Below are positions 9,560-18,595 of a DNA stretch of 64,000 bases, in pieces (the stretch's first letter is position 1; every line of letters starts with the position of its first letter). The notes beneath the pieces were generated by a model that did not search any database, was not told the DNA's origin, and was given only the letters and a program-made list of their open reading frames with translations. This stretch comes from Acidimicrobiia bacterium (GTDB taxonomy: Bacteria > Actinomycetota > Acidimicrobiia > Acidimicrobiales > Aldehydirespiratoraceae), in assembly GCA_022819505.1 (NCBI GenBank), contig JAJEHD010000019.1, positions 248,001 through 312,000 on the forward strand, written 5' to 3'. The position numbers were made by a program, and so were the translations under genes.

Positions 9560-10759
9560 CTAGGAGTAGCGGTCGAACAGGGCGTCAAGCTGCTCGCAGA
9601 TGTAGTCCATGTGCTCGGGGTCGAGGCCGTGGTGTATGGGCAGCAACAGCGAGTTGTCCATCATCCGGTCGCAGTTGGGGAGGCCCCCGGCCGGTGCCCG
9701 GTGCTCGATGGCCGCGAAGCCGGGCTGGCGCAGGATGTTGCCGGTCCACACCATCCGGGTCGGCACTCCCCGCCCGGCCAGGAACTCCTGGGCCTGGGCA
9801 CGGGTGAACGGGGCGTCGGGGGTGATCTCGAAGCAGAACCGCATCCAGGTGGTGTCGGTCTCCGGCGTGGTGCGGCCCGGAGTCACGCCCGGCCGGTCCG
9901 CCATGAAGCCGTCCAGGCGGCGCCAGTTGGCCCGGCGGCGGGCGTTGAAGCCCTCGAGCTTGTCGAGCTGCACGAGCCCGTAGGCCGCGCTGAGCTCGTT
10001 GGGCTCGAAGTTGTAGCCGATGGAGTCAAACACGAACACCAGATCGTACGGCGTGCCGTCGGCCAACGCCGAGAAGCGGTCCTGCCGGCCCTTCCTCGAC
10101 CCGTACAGGTACGACTCGCTGCGGCGTCCCCAGCGGCGCAGCGACAGGGCCCGGTCGTAGTCGTCGGGGTCGTCGATGCCGACCAGCCCGCCGGTGCCGC
10201 CCGCGGTCATGGCGTGGGAGCGGGCGAAGCTGGTGACGCCGATGTGGCTGCGCTCGCCAGTGCGGCGGCCCCGCTGGTAGCTGTCGAGCACATCGCAGGA
10301 GTCCTCCACCACGGTCAGCCCGTGGGCGTCGGCCAGCTCTCGCAGCCGGTCCCAGTCGGGGCAGTTGCCACACAGGTTGGGAGCCAGGATCGCCCTTGTG
10401 CGGGGACCGATCATGGCCTCCACCGCATCGGTGTCGATCTGGTAGGTGTCGGCAGTGACGTCGGCGAACACGGGCACGATCCCGGACTGGACCATGGGCG
10501 CGACGTCGGTGGAGAAGGTGAGCGGCGAGGTGATGATCTCGTCCCCGGGATCGAGGCCGAGCAGGTCGATGGCAATGCGCAGCGCGGAGGAGCCCGAGTT
10601 GACCATGAGCCCGAACCGCTTGGACAGCTTGGCCGCCACCCGCTCCTCCAGCGTCAGGGTCGCGTCGGCGATGTCGAGGGTCGGGTTGTCCCGCATGACT
10701 GCGGCAACCGCCTCGATCTCCCGCTCGTCGTGCACGGCCCCCGCAGGCGGCAGCTTCAT
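9560..10759 (-). CDS. DegT/DnrJ-fold PLP enzyme with His replacing the Schiff-base Lys (RfbH/ColD-like dehydrase)
   Basis: The fold is that of sugar aminotransferases of the DegT/DnrJ/EryC1 family. The segment that normally carries the PLP lysine reads SFARSHAMTAGGTGG, with His where aminotransferases have Lys. That replacement marks the 3-dehydrases of deoxysugar biosynthesis (E1/RfbH and ColD). The C-terminal half (SIGYNFEPNELSAAYGLVQLDKLEGFNARRR) also resembles RfbH. The cysteine cluster that holds the iron-sulfur centre in RfbH/E1 is absent: the matching stretch is RRSESYLYGSRKG. It may therefore be a ColD-like enzyme without a cluster. GGAGG precedes the ATG. It lies 69 bases downstream of lhr, and no other deoxysugar genes are close by. 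Confidence 0.75.
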   Translation of the reverse strand: MKLPPAGAVHDEREIEAVAAVMRDNPTLDIADATLTLEERVAAKLSKRFGLMVNSGSSALRIAIDLLGLDPGDEIITSPLTFSTDVAPMVQSGIVPVFADVTADTYQIDTDAVEAMIGPRTRAILAPNLCGNCPDWDRLRELADAHGLTVVEDSCDVLDSYQRGRRTGERSHIGVTSFARSHAMTAGGTGGLVGIDDPDDYDRALSLRRWGRRSESYLYGSRKGRQDRFSALADGTPYDLVFVFDSIGYNFEPNELSAAYGLVQLDKLEGFNARRRANWRRLDGFMADRPGVTPGRTTPETDTTWMRFCFEITPDAPFTRAQAQEFLAGRGVPTRMVWTGNILRQPGFAAIEHRAPAGGLPNCDRMMDNSLLLPIHHGLDPEHMDYICEQLDALFDRYS

Positions 10760-10828
10760 GGTGGCCCTCCTCCCAACCCTGGATTCTCGAGGACACCGTC
10801 AGGCTAAGAGGCGGAGCGGGCCGGCCGT

Positions 10829-13800
10829 TCAGGCGCGATAGAGCATCCCTTTGTAGGCGGAGGTGAAGCCGGCGGACTCCAGGCGGGCCGCCCATGGCGT
10901 CTCCCGTACGGCGGTGCCGTCGACCTTGGCGATCTCCAGCTTGCGGAGCCGACCGTCCTTGACCAGGCCGATGATGGCATCGACCCAGGCGTCGCCGGAC
11001 TCCGCGCCCGCGAAGGTGGTCAGCGATCGGCCGCCCCGCTCAAGGACGACCGAGGGCGTTCCGTCGACCAGCACGACATGGGCACCGGCGGTGCGGGCCG
11101 GACGACCGGGCGACTCGGGCCAGGCCAGCGCGGCCCCGTAGGGCTGGGCCGGGTCGGTGGCGGCCAGCACCACCGGAGCGCTGCCGGGCTCGGCTTCGCG
11201 GACCCCTCGCAGACGGTCGACCGCTCCGGGCAGGGCGAACTGGGCCGCGCCCAGCCCGGCCACGAAGTAGCCCCGGCGGGCCTCGCCCCGCTCCTCCAGC
11301 GCCTTGAGCACCGGATAGACCCCCGCGAACCCGCCGTCGATGCCCTCGCCCAAGGCGGTCTCCCGGGTGACCACCCCGTAGCGGTCGAGGAGCTGATGAG
11401 CCCGTGCCAGGGCTGACTCGGTGGGAGCCGGCTGGGGGCTGAGCAGCGGTTCCACCAGCGACCAGCGGCCCGCAGCCGACGACGGACCCGTAGCGCTGAG
11501 TCCTCCCAGCCGCAACCGGCCCCGGCGGGAGCGGCCCGGCCGGGAAGGCGAATGACGGCTGCGGCCGCGGGCCGGACCGGCGATGCGGGACCGCAGGGGG
11601 GCGAGGGAGTCGTTGGTGACCTCGCCGGCCCATACCAGGTCCCACAGCGCGGCCAGCACCGTCTCGGTGTCATACGGCAGGGATGCGGCCTGCGCTGCGG
11701 CCACCAGGTCGCCCCAGAACGACGCTCCCCGGTCGCGCAACCGGTTCCGCAGCGCGTCGTGCAGGGCTCCCTCGCATGGCTCGGAGGCCGGCACCAGCAA
11801 CCCGGCCTGATCGCGGAACACCAGCCGCACCCGGCCGTCGGTGGCGCCCAGCGCGCCCGCGCCGACCCACACGATCTCGCCGGAGGTGCACAGTTGGTCT
11901 AGGTCGGCGGGCTTGTAGCCGATCATCCGGCAAGCCAGCACATCGGCCTCCAGCACCGACGCGGCCACCGGCGCCCCCTGCAGCTGCGCGACGACATCGG
12001 CTAGCGCGTCCACGCCCCGGCGGCGACCCCCGACGCCCTGCCAGTCGGGCAGGAACCTCCCCAGCGCCTCGGGCGGCACCGGCTCCACCTCCTGGCGCAG
12101 CGCGGCCAGGCAGCGGCGGCGGATGCGCCGCAAAACGTCGGCGTCGCAGTACTCGCGCTCGGCCCCGCCGGGCCGGAACTCGCCCATCAGCAGGCGACCC
12201 TCGGCCACCAGCGATGACAGCCGGGCCGCCGTCGGCTGCTCCCCGACCCCCAGCCACCGCGCCACGTCCCGCGCCAGGAACGGGCCGTGGCTGCGGGCAT
12301 AGCGCACGCACAGATCGCCCAGAGGGTCGTGCACAGGCTCCGTGGCCGACGCCGGGAGCCCCACCGGCAGGGCTGCTCCGGCGGCGTCGCGCAGCCGGGC
12401 CGCGTCGGCGGCGTCGGCCACCACATCCCGCCCGGCCAGGCGGACCTCGATGGCACGGCGCTGCTCCGCCAGCGTGCGCACCCATCCCGCCACCCGCTCG
12501 GTGTCGGACGCCGCCGACGGGACGGACCGGGCCGCCAGCTCATCGAGTGTCAGCGGCCCGAGAACTCTGAGCAGGTCGTGGAGCTCATCGGAGTCCCGGG
12601 CCTGACCCCCGGCGACCAGGCGCTGCAGCTCCAGCTCGACGTCGGTGATCACCCCTGCGTCGAGCAGCTCTCGCAGCTCCTCGGCACCGAGCAGGTCGCG
12701 CAGCAGGTCCCGGTCGAGGGCCAGCGCCGCCGCCCGCCGCTCGGCAAGGGGGGCGTCGCCCTCGTACATGTACACCGCGATCCACGAGAACAGCAGCGAC
12801 TGGGCGAACGGCGACGCCTGGGGGGTGTCCACCGCCACCATCCGGATGCGGCGGCTGCGCAGGTCGGCCATGAGCTCGACCAGCGCGGGCAGGTCGAACA
12901 CGTCGTTGAGGCATTCCCGGGTGGTCTCCAGCAGGATCGGGAACGAGGGGAACTTGGCCGCCACCGACAGCAGGTCGGCGGCCCGCTGGCGCTGCTGCCA
13001 CAGCGGTGTTCGCTGGTCGGGACGGCGCCGGGGCAGCAGCAGCGCCCGGGCGGCGCACTCCCGGAAGCGCGACGCGAACATCGACGTCTCCGGCAGCCGC
13101 GACACCACCAGTTCCTGGACCTCGTCGGGGTCGAACAGGAGGTCGTCCAGCGGGAGCTCGTCGATGGCCTCGGGCAGCCGCATGACGATCCCGTCGTCTC
13201 CCCACATCAGGTCCACGTCGACGCCCCACGCCTCTCGCAGGCGGGCCTGCAGCGCTACCCCCCAGGGGGCGTGGACCTGGGCGCCGAAGGGGGTGAGCAC
13301 GCACACCCTCCAGTCGCCGATCTCGTCGCGGAAACGCTCCACCACCACGGTGCGGTCGTCGGGCACCGCCCCGGTGGCGGCCGACTGGTCCTCCAGGTAG
13401 GCGACGAGGTTGTCGGCGGCCGTGTCATCGAGGCCGCAGCGCTGCCGCAGCCGGTCCTTGGCCGCCCCGGTGCCATCGGAGCGCAGTTCCCGCACCAGGC
13501 TCCCCACGGCCCGACCGAGCTCCAGGGGGCGGCCGGGCCCGTCGCCGTGCCAGAACGGCATCTTGCCCAGCTCGCCGGGTGCGGGCGTCACCACCACCCG
13601 CTCGAAGGTGATGTCGACGATCCGCCAGGTGGTCGCGCCGAGCAGGAACGTCTCGCCGACGCGGCTCTCGTACACCATCTCCTCGTCGAGTTCGCCCACC
13701 CTGGTCCCGTCGGGCAGGAACACGCCGAACAGCCCCCGGTCGGGAATGGTGCCGGCGTTGGTGACGGCCAGGCGCTGGGCCCCGGCCCGACCCCGCAGCA

Positions 13801-15559
13801 CGCCGTTGGCCCGGTCCCACACCACCCTGGGCCGCAGCTCGGAGAACTCCTCGGCCGGGTAGGTGCCCGACAGCAGTTCCAGCACGCTGTGAAGCACATC
13901 GTCGGACAGCTCGGCGAAGCCGGCGCTGCGCCGCAGCACTGCGGCCAGCCGGTCGACGGGCCAGTCGTCCATGGCGCACATGGCCACGATCTGCTGGGCG
14001 GCCACATCGATGGGGTTGCGCAGGTAGCGGGTGTGCTCGACGTCGCCCTGGTGCATGCGCTCCACCACCGCGGCCGCCTCGAGCAGGTCGGCCCGGTGCT
14101 TGGGGAAGATCCGACCCCGGCTGGGCTCGCCCACCCGGTGGCCGGCCCGGCCGATGCGCTGCAGGCCGGAGGCCACCGATCCCGGCGAGGCCACCTGCAC
14201 CACCAGGTCGACCGCGCCCATGTCGATGCCGAGCTCGAGGGTGGAGGTGGCCACCAGGCCCCGCAGATCGCCCCGCTTGAGCTCGTCCTCGATCAGCAGG
14301 CGCCGCTGGCGGGACAGCGACCCGTGGTGGGTCTTGACGAGCTCGAACCCGTCGGCGGGCCCCGTTCCCACCTGCTCGTCGCTCAGCGGCACCGGCGGCG
14401 GTGCTCTCAGCAGGCTCTCGATCGACTCGCCCACTTGGATGGGACCGGCCCCATCGGCCTCCGCGGCCCCATCGGTCCCACCGGGGAATCTCGGGTGGGT
14501 TTCGTGTCGTATGGCCGCAGAACTCGACCCGAGATTCTGCGTCCCGGCGTCGCGGGCGCTCCCCGCGGTGCCGGCAGGGTCCTCGGCCCGTTGGTCCTCG
14601 CTCTCGAGATGCAGTTCGTTGAGCCGGGCGGCTAGGCGCTCGGCCAGCCGCCGGGCGTTGGCGAAGATCAGCGTGGACTGGTGGGACTGCACCAGCTCCA
14701 GCAGCCGGGGATGGATGGCGGGCCAGATGCTGCGCCGCATCGGTCCGGCCGCAGCCCCGGCCGAGGCCGGGGGCTCGACCGTCTCGCCCAGCGAGGCCAT
14801 GTCGGCCACCGGGACCACCACCTCCACGTCGAGCTCCTTGCGCGCGCCGGAGTCCACCACGGTCACGGGCCGGGGCACCGGCGATCCGCCGCCTCCGCCG
14901 GCGAAGCCGCCCAGGAAGCGGGCGATCTCGTCGAGGGGGCGCTGGGTGGCGGACAGCGCGATGCGCTGGGGCGAGCGCTCGCACAGCTCCTCCAGCCGCT
15001 CCAGCGAGACCATCAGGTGGGTGCCGCGCTTGCTGGCGGCCACCGCGTGGATCTCGTCGATGATGACGTGCTGAACCCCGGTGAGGATCTGGCGGGCCTG
15101 GCTGGTGAGCATCAGGAACAGCGATTCGGGCGTGGTGATCAGGATGTTCGGGGGATGCCGCACCAGCCGCCGACGCTCGTCGGCCGACGTGTCGCCGGTG
15201 CGCAGGCCCACCGTGGGCTCGTGCACGTCCACCCCGAGGCGCTCGGCAGCCAGCCGGATGCCGTGCAGCGGGGCCCTCAGGTTCTTCTCCACGTCCACCG
15301 CCAGCGCCCGCAGTGGAGACACGTACAGCACTCTCGTGCCCTCGCCGGCCACCGCGGTGTCCTGGGACATGAGCCGGTCGATGGCCCACAGGAACGCGGC
15401 CAGCGTCTTGCCGGTGCCGGTGGGGGCGCACACCAGCGTGTGGTCGCCGGCCGCGATGGACGGCCAGCCCTCGGCCTGGGGCGCGGTCGGCGCCGCGAAG
15501 GCCGACGTGAACCAGGCCCGGGTCGGCTCGGAGAACGCAGCGAGCGGATCGGCCACCAC
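10829..15559 (-). CDS. lhr: Lhr family superfamily 2 ATP-dependent helicase
   Basis: A very long 3'-5' helicase of the Lhr family, about 1576 residues (E. coli Lhr is 1538), implicated in DNA repair. The N-terminal half holds the helicase core: Walker A APTGTGKTLAAFLWA, motif II DEIH, SALS-like SATQRPLDEIARFLGG, and a C-terminal RecA domain with STLELGIDMG and QRIGRAGHR. The long C-terminal part continues through winged-helix-like and Lhr-CTD regions. The reading frame stays open upstream to 15712, but homologues begin close to the ADPLAAFSEPTRAWF segment. I therefore prefer the GTG at 15559 or 15556. An ATG at 15613 has a reasonable Shine-Dalgarno sequence but would overlap the start codon of the divergent gene. 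It is divergent from the LLM oxidoreductase. Confidence 0.9.
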   Translation of the reverse strand: MVADPLAAFSEPTRAWFTSAFAAPTAPQAEGWPSIAAGDHTLVCAPTGTGKTLAAFLWAIDRLMSQDTAVAGEGTRVLYVSPLRALAVDVEKNLRAPLHGIRLAAERLGVDVHEPTVGLRTGDTSADERRRLVRHPPNILITTPESLFLMLTSQARQILTGVQHVIIDEIHAVAASKRGTHLMVSLERLEELCERSPQRIALSATQRPLDEIARFLGGFAGGGGGSPVPRPVTVVDSGARKELDVEVVVPVADMASLGETVEPPASAGAAAGPMRRSIWPAIHPRLLELVQSHQSTLIFANARRLAERLAARLNELHLESEDQRAEDPAGTAGSARDAGTQNLGSSSAAIRHETHPRFPGGTDGAAEADGAGPIQVGESIESLLRAPPPVPLSDEQVGTGPADGFELVKTHHGSLSRQRRLLIEDELKRGDLRGLVATSTLELGIDMGAVDLVVQVASPGSVASGLQRIGRAGHRVGEPSRGRIFPKHRADLLEAAAVVERMHQGDVEHTRYLRNPIDVAAQQIVAMCAMDDWPVDRLAAVLRRSAGFAELSDDVLHSVLELLSGTYPAEEFSELRPRVVWDRANGVLRGRAGAQRLAVTNAGTIPDRGLFGVFLPDGTRVGELDEEMVYESRVGETFLLGATTWRIVDITFERVVVTPAPGELGKMPFWHGDGPGRPLELGRAVGSLVRELRSDGTGAAKDRLRQRCGLDDTAADNLVAYLEDQSAATGAVPDDRTVVVERFRDEIGDWRVCVLTPFGAQVHAPWGVALQARLREAWGVDVDLMWGDDGIVMRLPEAIDELPLDDLLFDPDEVQELVVSRLPETSMFASRFRECAARALLLPRRRPDQRTPLWQQRQRAADLLSVAAKFPSFPILLETTRECLNDVFDLPALVELMADLRSRRIRMVAVDTPQASPFAQSLLFSWIAVYMYEGDAPLAERRAAALALDRDLLRDLLGAEELRELLDAGVITDVELELQRLVAGGQARDSDELHDLLRVLGPLTLDELAARSVPSAASDTERVAGWVRTLAEQRRAIEVRLAGRDVVADAADAARLRDAAGAALPVGLPASATEPVHDPLGDLCVRYARSHGPFLARDVARWLGVGEQPTAARLSSLVAEGRLLMGEFRPGGAEREYCDADVLRRIRRRCLAALRQEVEPVPPEALGRFLPDWQGVGGRRRGVDALADVVAQLQGAPVAASVLEADVLACRMIGYKPADLDQLCTSGEIVWVGAGALGATDGRVRLVFRDQAGLLVPASEPCEGALHDALRNRLRDRGASFWGDLVAAAQAASLPYDTETVLAALWDLVWAGEVTNDSLAPLRSRIAGPARGRSRHSPSRPGRSRRGRLRLGGLSATGPSSAAGRWSLVEPLLSPQPAPTESALARAHQLLDRYGVVTRETALGEGIDGGFAGVYPVLKALEERGEARRGYFVAGLGAAQFALPGAVDRLRGVREAEPGSAPVVLAATDPAQPYGAALAWPESPGRPARTAGAHVVLVDGTPSVVLERGGRSLTTFAGAESGDAWVDAIIGLVKDGRLRKLEIAKVDGTAVRETPWAARLESAGFTSAYKGMLYRA

Positions 15560-15611
15560 GCCGCCACCGTACCGACCCCCTGCGACACCCGCCGCCCCTA
15601 CAGTGAGTCCC

Positions 15612-16559
15612 ATGACCCATCCTTTCCGTTTCGGCATCGAGTTGAAGCTGCCGCTGCCCGGCCTGACGTGGCCCCAGACGGCCAAGAAGGTCGAGGACCT
15701 CGGTTTCTCCAACCTGGTGATGCCCGACCACTTCGACGATCAGCTCGCGGTGGGACCGGGGCTGGCGGCCGCGGCCGCGGCCACTACCAACCTGCGTTTC
15801 AGCGCCTTCGTGTACGGCAACGACTACCGCCATCCGGTGATGACGGCCAAGGAGGTGGCCACCCTCGACGTGCTGTCGGGCGGGCGTATGGACCTCGGGC
15901 TCGGAGCGGGCTGGAAGCGGGTCGACTACGACGAGGCCGGGATGGACTACGACCCGCCGGGCGTGCGCGTCGACCGAATGGTCGAGTCCCTGCACATCAT
16001 CCGGGCCCTCTTCGAGGACGGGCCGGTCACCTTCGAGGGCGAGCACTACACCATCCGCGGCCTCGAGGGCCTGCCCAAGCCGGTGCAGTCGCCGGTGCCG
16101 GTGGCCATCGGCGGGGGTGGGCGCCGGATGCTCAGACTGGCCGGCCGCCACGCCGACATCGTGGGCGTGAACGCCAACCTGCGCTCGGGCGAGATAGGCC
16201 TCGACGCCATGAACGACGTGCTCAGCGCCGACCGCTTCGACACCAAGCTCGAGTGGGTGCGGGAAGGGGCCGGCGACCGCTTCGACCAACTCGTGCTCAA
16301 CGTGCTGATCGCGGCCTGGCAGATCACCGGGGGCGGTCGAGCCACCACCGAGGCCATGGAAGCCACTGCGAGCATGTTCGGCCAACCACCCGAGGTCTTG
16401 TCCGACGTTCCGCTGCTGCTGATCGGGTCGCCGGCCGAGATCGCCGACACCCTGCGGCAGCGGCGGGAGCGCTGGGGCTTCAGCTACATGGTGCTGGGCA
16501 CGGCCAACGCCGACATCGAGGCCTTCGCCCCCGTGATCGCAGAACTCGACGGCGAATAG
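15612..16559 (+). CDS. LLM-class (luciferase-like) oxidoreductase, probably F420-dependent
   Basis: A 315-residue TIM-barrel protein of the luciferase-like monooxygenase superfamily. The N-terminus (FRFGIELKLPLPGLTWPQTAKKVEDLGFSN) and the motifs VMPDHF, ATLDVLSGGRMDLGLGAGW, and PVPVAIGGGGRRMLRLAGRHADIVG match the actinobacterial subgroup annotated as probable F420-dependent oxidoreductases. The substrate is unknown. I chose the ATG at 15612 because the homologous N-terminus begins there, although the frame is open further upstream across the lhr start. The DtxR-like gene begins 25 bases later on the same strand and may be cotranscribed. Confidence 0.82.
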   Translation: MTHPFRFGIELKLPLPGLTWPQTAKKVEDLGFSNLVMPDHFDDQLAVGPGLAAAAAATTNLRFSAFVYGNDYRHPVMTAKEVATLDVLSGGRMDLGLGAGWKRVDYDEAGMDYDPPGVRVDRMVESLHIIRALFEDGPVTFEGEHYTIRGLEGLPKPVQSPVPVAIGGGGRRMLRLAGRHADIVGVNANLRSGEIGLDAMNDVLSADRFDTKLEWVREGAGDRFDQLVLNVLIAAWQITGGGRATTEAMEATASMFGQPPEVLSDVPLLLIGSPAEIADTLRQRRERWGFSYMVLGTANADIEAFAPVIAELDGE

Positions 16560-16584
16560 TCCCGCACCCGTCTATGGTGGAGAC

Positions 16585-17280
16585 ATGACCACGACGGAGG
16601 CGGCGCCCTACGAGTCGCCTGAATGGCATCCCGCTTTCGAGGAGTACTGCGAGACGATCTTCGAGTTGGCCGAGGACGACCTCGAGGTGATTCAGGCCCG
16701 CATCGCCGACCGGCTGGAGATCTCCCGTCCCGCGGTGTCGGAGATGATCCGGCGGATGCAGGCCGAGGGACTCGTCGAGGAGGGCAAGGGCACGATCGAG
16801 CTCACAGCCCGGGGATACTCGCTCGCCGAGACCGTGGTGCGGCGCCACCGGCTGGCCGAGTGCTTCCTCACCGAGATCCTGGGGCTGTCCTGGGCCGAGG
16901 CCCACCAGGAGGCCGGCAAGTGGGAGCACATCATCTCCCCCGCGGTGGAGAAGGCCATGATCCGGGTGCTGGAGGAGCCGACCACCTGCCCCCACGGCAA
17001 CCCCATCCCCGGCTCCGCCTACGAGGCGCCCGAGATGGTGACGCTCGACAACCTCGAGGTGGGGCGGGGCTTCACGGTGCAGCGCATCCCCGAGGAGCTG
17101 GAGTTCCAGCCGGGGATGCTCGAGTTCCTCGAGCAGGCCAGGGTGACGCCCGGATCGATGGGCACGGTCACCGCCCGCTCCCCCGACGGCACCGTCACCC
17201 TCAACGTCGAGGGCGGGCCGGTGGGACTGAGCGACTACGCCACGTCACGCATCCTCGTCACCGCCGCTTCAGCCAGTTGA
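16585..17280 (+). CDS. DtxR/IdeR/MntR-family metal-responsive regulator with altered metal ligands
   Basis: 231 residues with the three-domain DtxR/IdeR layout: an N-terminal winged helix (about 17-80, ARIADRLEISRPAVSEMIRRM), a dimerisation and metal-binding domain (RRHRLAECFL, KWEHIIS) and a C-terminal SH3-like domain from about 150. DtxR-type repressors bind Fe2+ or Mn2+ and then their operators. By eye alignment with IdeR, the primary-site Met10 is Glu here (E20) and Cys102 is Gly (G111). The Glu/His pair of WEH and the HR/HE ancillary ligands remain. Glu at the first position and E23 resemble MntR, so specificity may differ from IdeR. The regulated genes are not evident from position. Confidence 0.85.
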   Translation: MTTTEAAPYESPEWHPAFEEYCETIFELAEDDLEVIQARIADRLEISRPAVSEMIRRMQAEGLVEEGKGTIELTARGYSLAETVVRRHRLAECFLTEILGLSWAEAHQEAGKWEHIISPAVEKAMIRVLEEPTTCPHGNPIPGSAYEAPEMVTLDNLEVGRGFTVQRIPEELEFQPGMLEFLEQARVTPGSMGTVTARSPDGTVTLNVEGGPVGLSDYATSRILVTAASAS

Positions 17281-17372
17281 CCCCAGCGCGCTCTCACCGA
17301 TCTGCGCGGTCTCTCGGAGGCTGAGGGCGCCGGCCGCGCCCGCCTTGGGCGCGAGCCGCGGCCGTGTGGTAC

Positions 17373-17387
17373 TTTGATGTGATCAAA
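17373..17387. promoter_or_regulatory. Perfect palindromic operator TTTGAT-N3-ATCAAA, copy 1
   Basis: TTTGAT-GTG-ATCAAA is a perfect 15-base inverted repeat, 61 bases before the start of the solute-binding protein gene. The same half-sites with the same 3-base spacing recur at 26525-26539. A site of this size fits a dimeric helix-turn-helix regulator. The XRE-cupin protein encoded inside the island is the obvious candidate, but nothing proves it. Confidence 0.6.
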
Positions 17388-17393
17388 CTAGGA

Positions 17394-17428
17394 GTCTCGG
17401 CACAGGCTCCTGACAAGCGTGCCGAGAC
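17394..17428 (+). promoter_or_regulatory. Leader hairpin between operator and Shine-Dalgarno, with an anti-SD sequence in the loop
   Basis: GTCTCGGCAC (17394-17403) and GTGCCGAGAC (17419-17428) form a perfect 10-bp inverted repeat around a 15-base loop. The loop contains CTCCT (17407-17411), which can pair with the AGGAG of the ribosome binding site at 17437-17441. The element lies in the presumed 5' leader of the importer operon. It could act on translation or as an attenuator, or simply be a second DNA operator. This is inferred from sequence only. Confidence 0.4.
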
Positions 17429-17448
17429 CAGCACCCAGGAGGGTCCAT

Positions 17449-18561
17449 ATGGCACCAAATCATCTCTCACGACGCAGATTCCTCGGGCGCACTGCCGCCG
17501 GAGCCGGGCTGCTCCTCGGCGGTGGTCGCATTCTCACTGCGTGCGGCGACGACGAGACGGCCGCGCCGGCGACCACCACGGCGGCACCCACCACCACCGC
17601 GGCACCCACCACGACTGCGGCACCCACCACGACTGCGGCCCCAGAACTCGCGGCAGCGAACTTCCAGTTGAGCTGGTTCGACTCCGTACAGTTCGGCGGC
17701 TCCTACATCGCCCACCAGAGGGGCTACTACGAGCGCTTCGGCCTCGATGTGAGTCTCGTGCCCGGCGGGCCTGGTGTGTCCCCGGACGCCGCGGTGGCCG
17801 CGGATCAGGCCCTGGTGGGCATCTCGGCTGCGAACTTCACGGGCCAGTCCGTAGCGGACGGCGCACCGTTCAAGATCGTGGGTGTGGCCATGCAGAAGAA
17901 TCCGTTCGTGATCGCCTCGCTGTCCGACAACCCGATCAACGAGCCCAAGGATCTGGAGGGCACGAAGCTCGGCATGGCCTTCAACAACCAACTCGACCTC
18001 GAGTTGCTGTCGGAGCTCAACGACGTCGACATCAGCAAGATCGAGGTGATCACCAGCGACTACGACCCGGCGCCGCTGGTCAACGGCGAGGTTGACTCGC
18101 TGCTCTGCTGGCTCACGGATCTGCCGGTGGCCATGACGGTCCAGGGGATCGACAACACCACCATGCTCTTCGCCGATTTCGGCTACGCAGTGCACAGCCA
18201 GACCCTGATCTGCACCGAGGAGTCGCTGGCCAACCGGCGCGACCACGTGCTGGGGTTGCTCAAGGGCGACATCCTGGGCTGGCAGGAGTACCGGACCGAC
18301 ACCGATGCGGCCGCCCAGTTGACCGTCGACCTGTTCCCGGACGCCGGTTTCGACTTGGAGGCGCAGAAGCTGCAGGCGTCCGAGCAGTTGAAGATCATGT
18401 TCAGCGCAGACACCGACGAGCACGGGTTCCTGTGGTTCACCGACGAGTCCGTCCAGGACAACATCCGCACCCTGGCCGCGCTCGGCGTGGACGTGACTGC
18501 AGACCTGTGGGACCGATCCCTGCTTGAGGAGATCTACGCCGACGGCCCGGTCCTGTCGTGA
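17449..18561 (+). CDS. Tat-exported lipoprotein, NitT/TauT-type ABC substrate-binding protein (NMT1/SsuA-like)
   Basis: Captures the substrate of the importer encoded next. The 370-residue precursor has a twin-arginine signal (S7-R-R-R-F-L), a hydrophobic stretch and a lipobox LTAC with the lipidated Cys at 32. A Thr/Ala/Pro linker with four TTTAAP repeats follows. The mature part is a periplasmic-binding fold of the NMT1/THI5/SsuA group (QLSWFDSVQFGGSYIAHQRGYYERFGLDVSLVPGG split across two strands). A GTG lies upstream in frame at 17419, but the ATG at 17449 has AGGAGGG at 17437-17443 and begins the signal peptide directly. The ligand is unknown. This family binds pyrimidine precursors, aliphatic sulfonates, nitrate and aromatic acids. 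Confidence 0.88.
   Translation: MAPNHLSRRRFLGRTAAGAGLLLGGGRILTACGDDETAAPATTTAAPTTTAAPTTTAAPTTTAAPELAAANFQLSWFDSVQFGGSYIAHQRGYYERFGLDVSLVPGGPGVSPDAAVAADQALVGISAANFTGQSVADGAPFKIVGVAMQKNPFVIASLSDNPINEPKDLEGTKLGMAFNNQLDLELLSELNDVDISKIEVITSDYDPAPLVNGEVDSLLCWLTDLPVAMTVQGIDNTTMLFADFGYAVHSQTLICTEESLANRRDHVLGLLKGDILGWQEYRTDTDAAAQLTVDLFPDAGFDLEAQKLQASEQLKIMFSADTDEHGFLWFTDESVQDNIRTLAALGVDVTADLWDRSLLEEIYADGPVLS
17572..17643 (+). repeat. Four tandem 18-base repeats encoding TTTAAP
   Basis: Four in-frame repeats of an ACC-ACC-ACG-GCG-GCA-CCC-type unit encode TTTAAP (residues 42-65). They form the flexible linker between the lipidated cysteine and the binding domain. Copies differ at synonymous positions. 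Such linkers vary in length by slippage. Confidence 0.8.
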
Positions 18562-18595
18562 CGGAGCGCGATCACAGTCTCAGCCGTCGAGAGTG

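Noticed and set aside
17572..17643. Tandem repeats as a possible CRISPR or mobile repeat
   Set aside because: They are in frame, 18 bases long without spacers, and encode a known type of lipoprotein linker.
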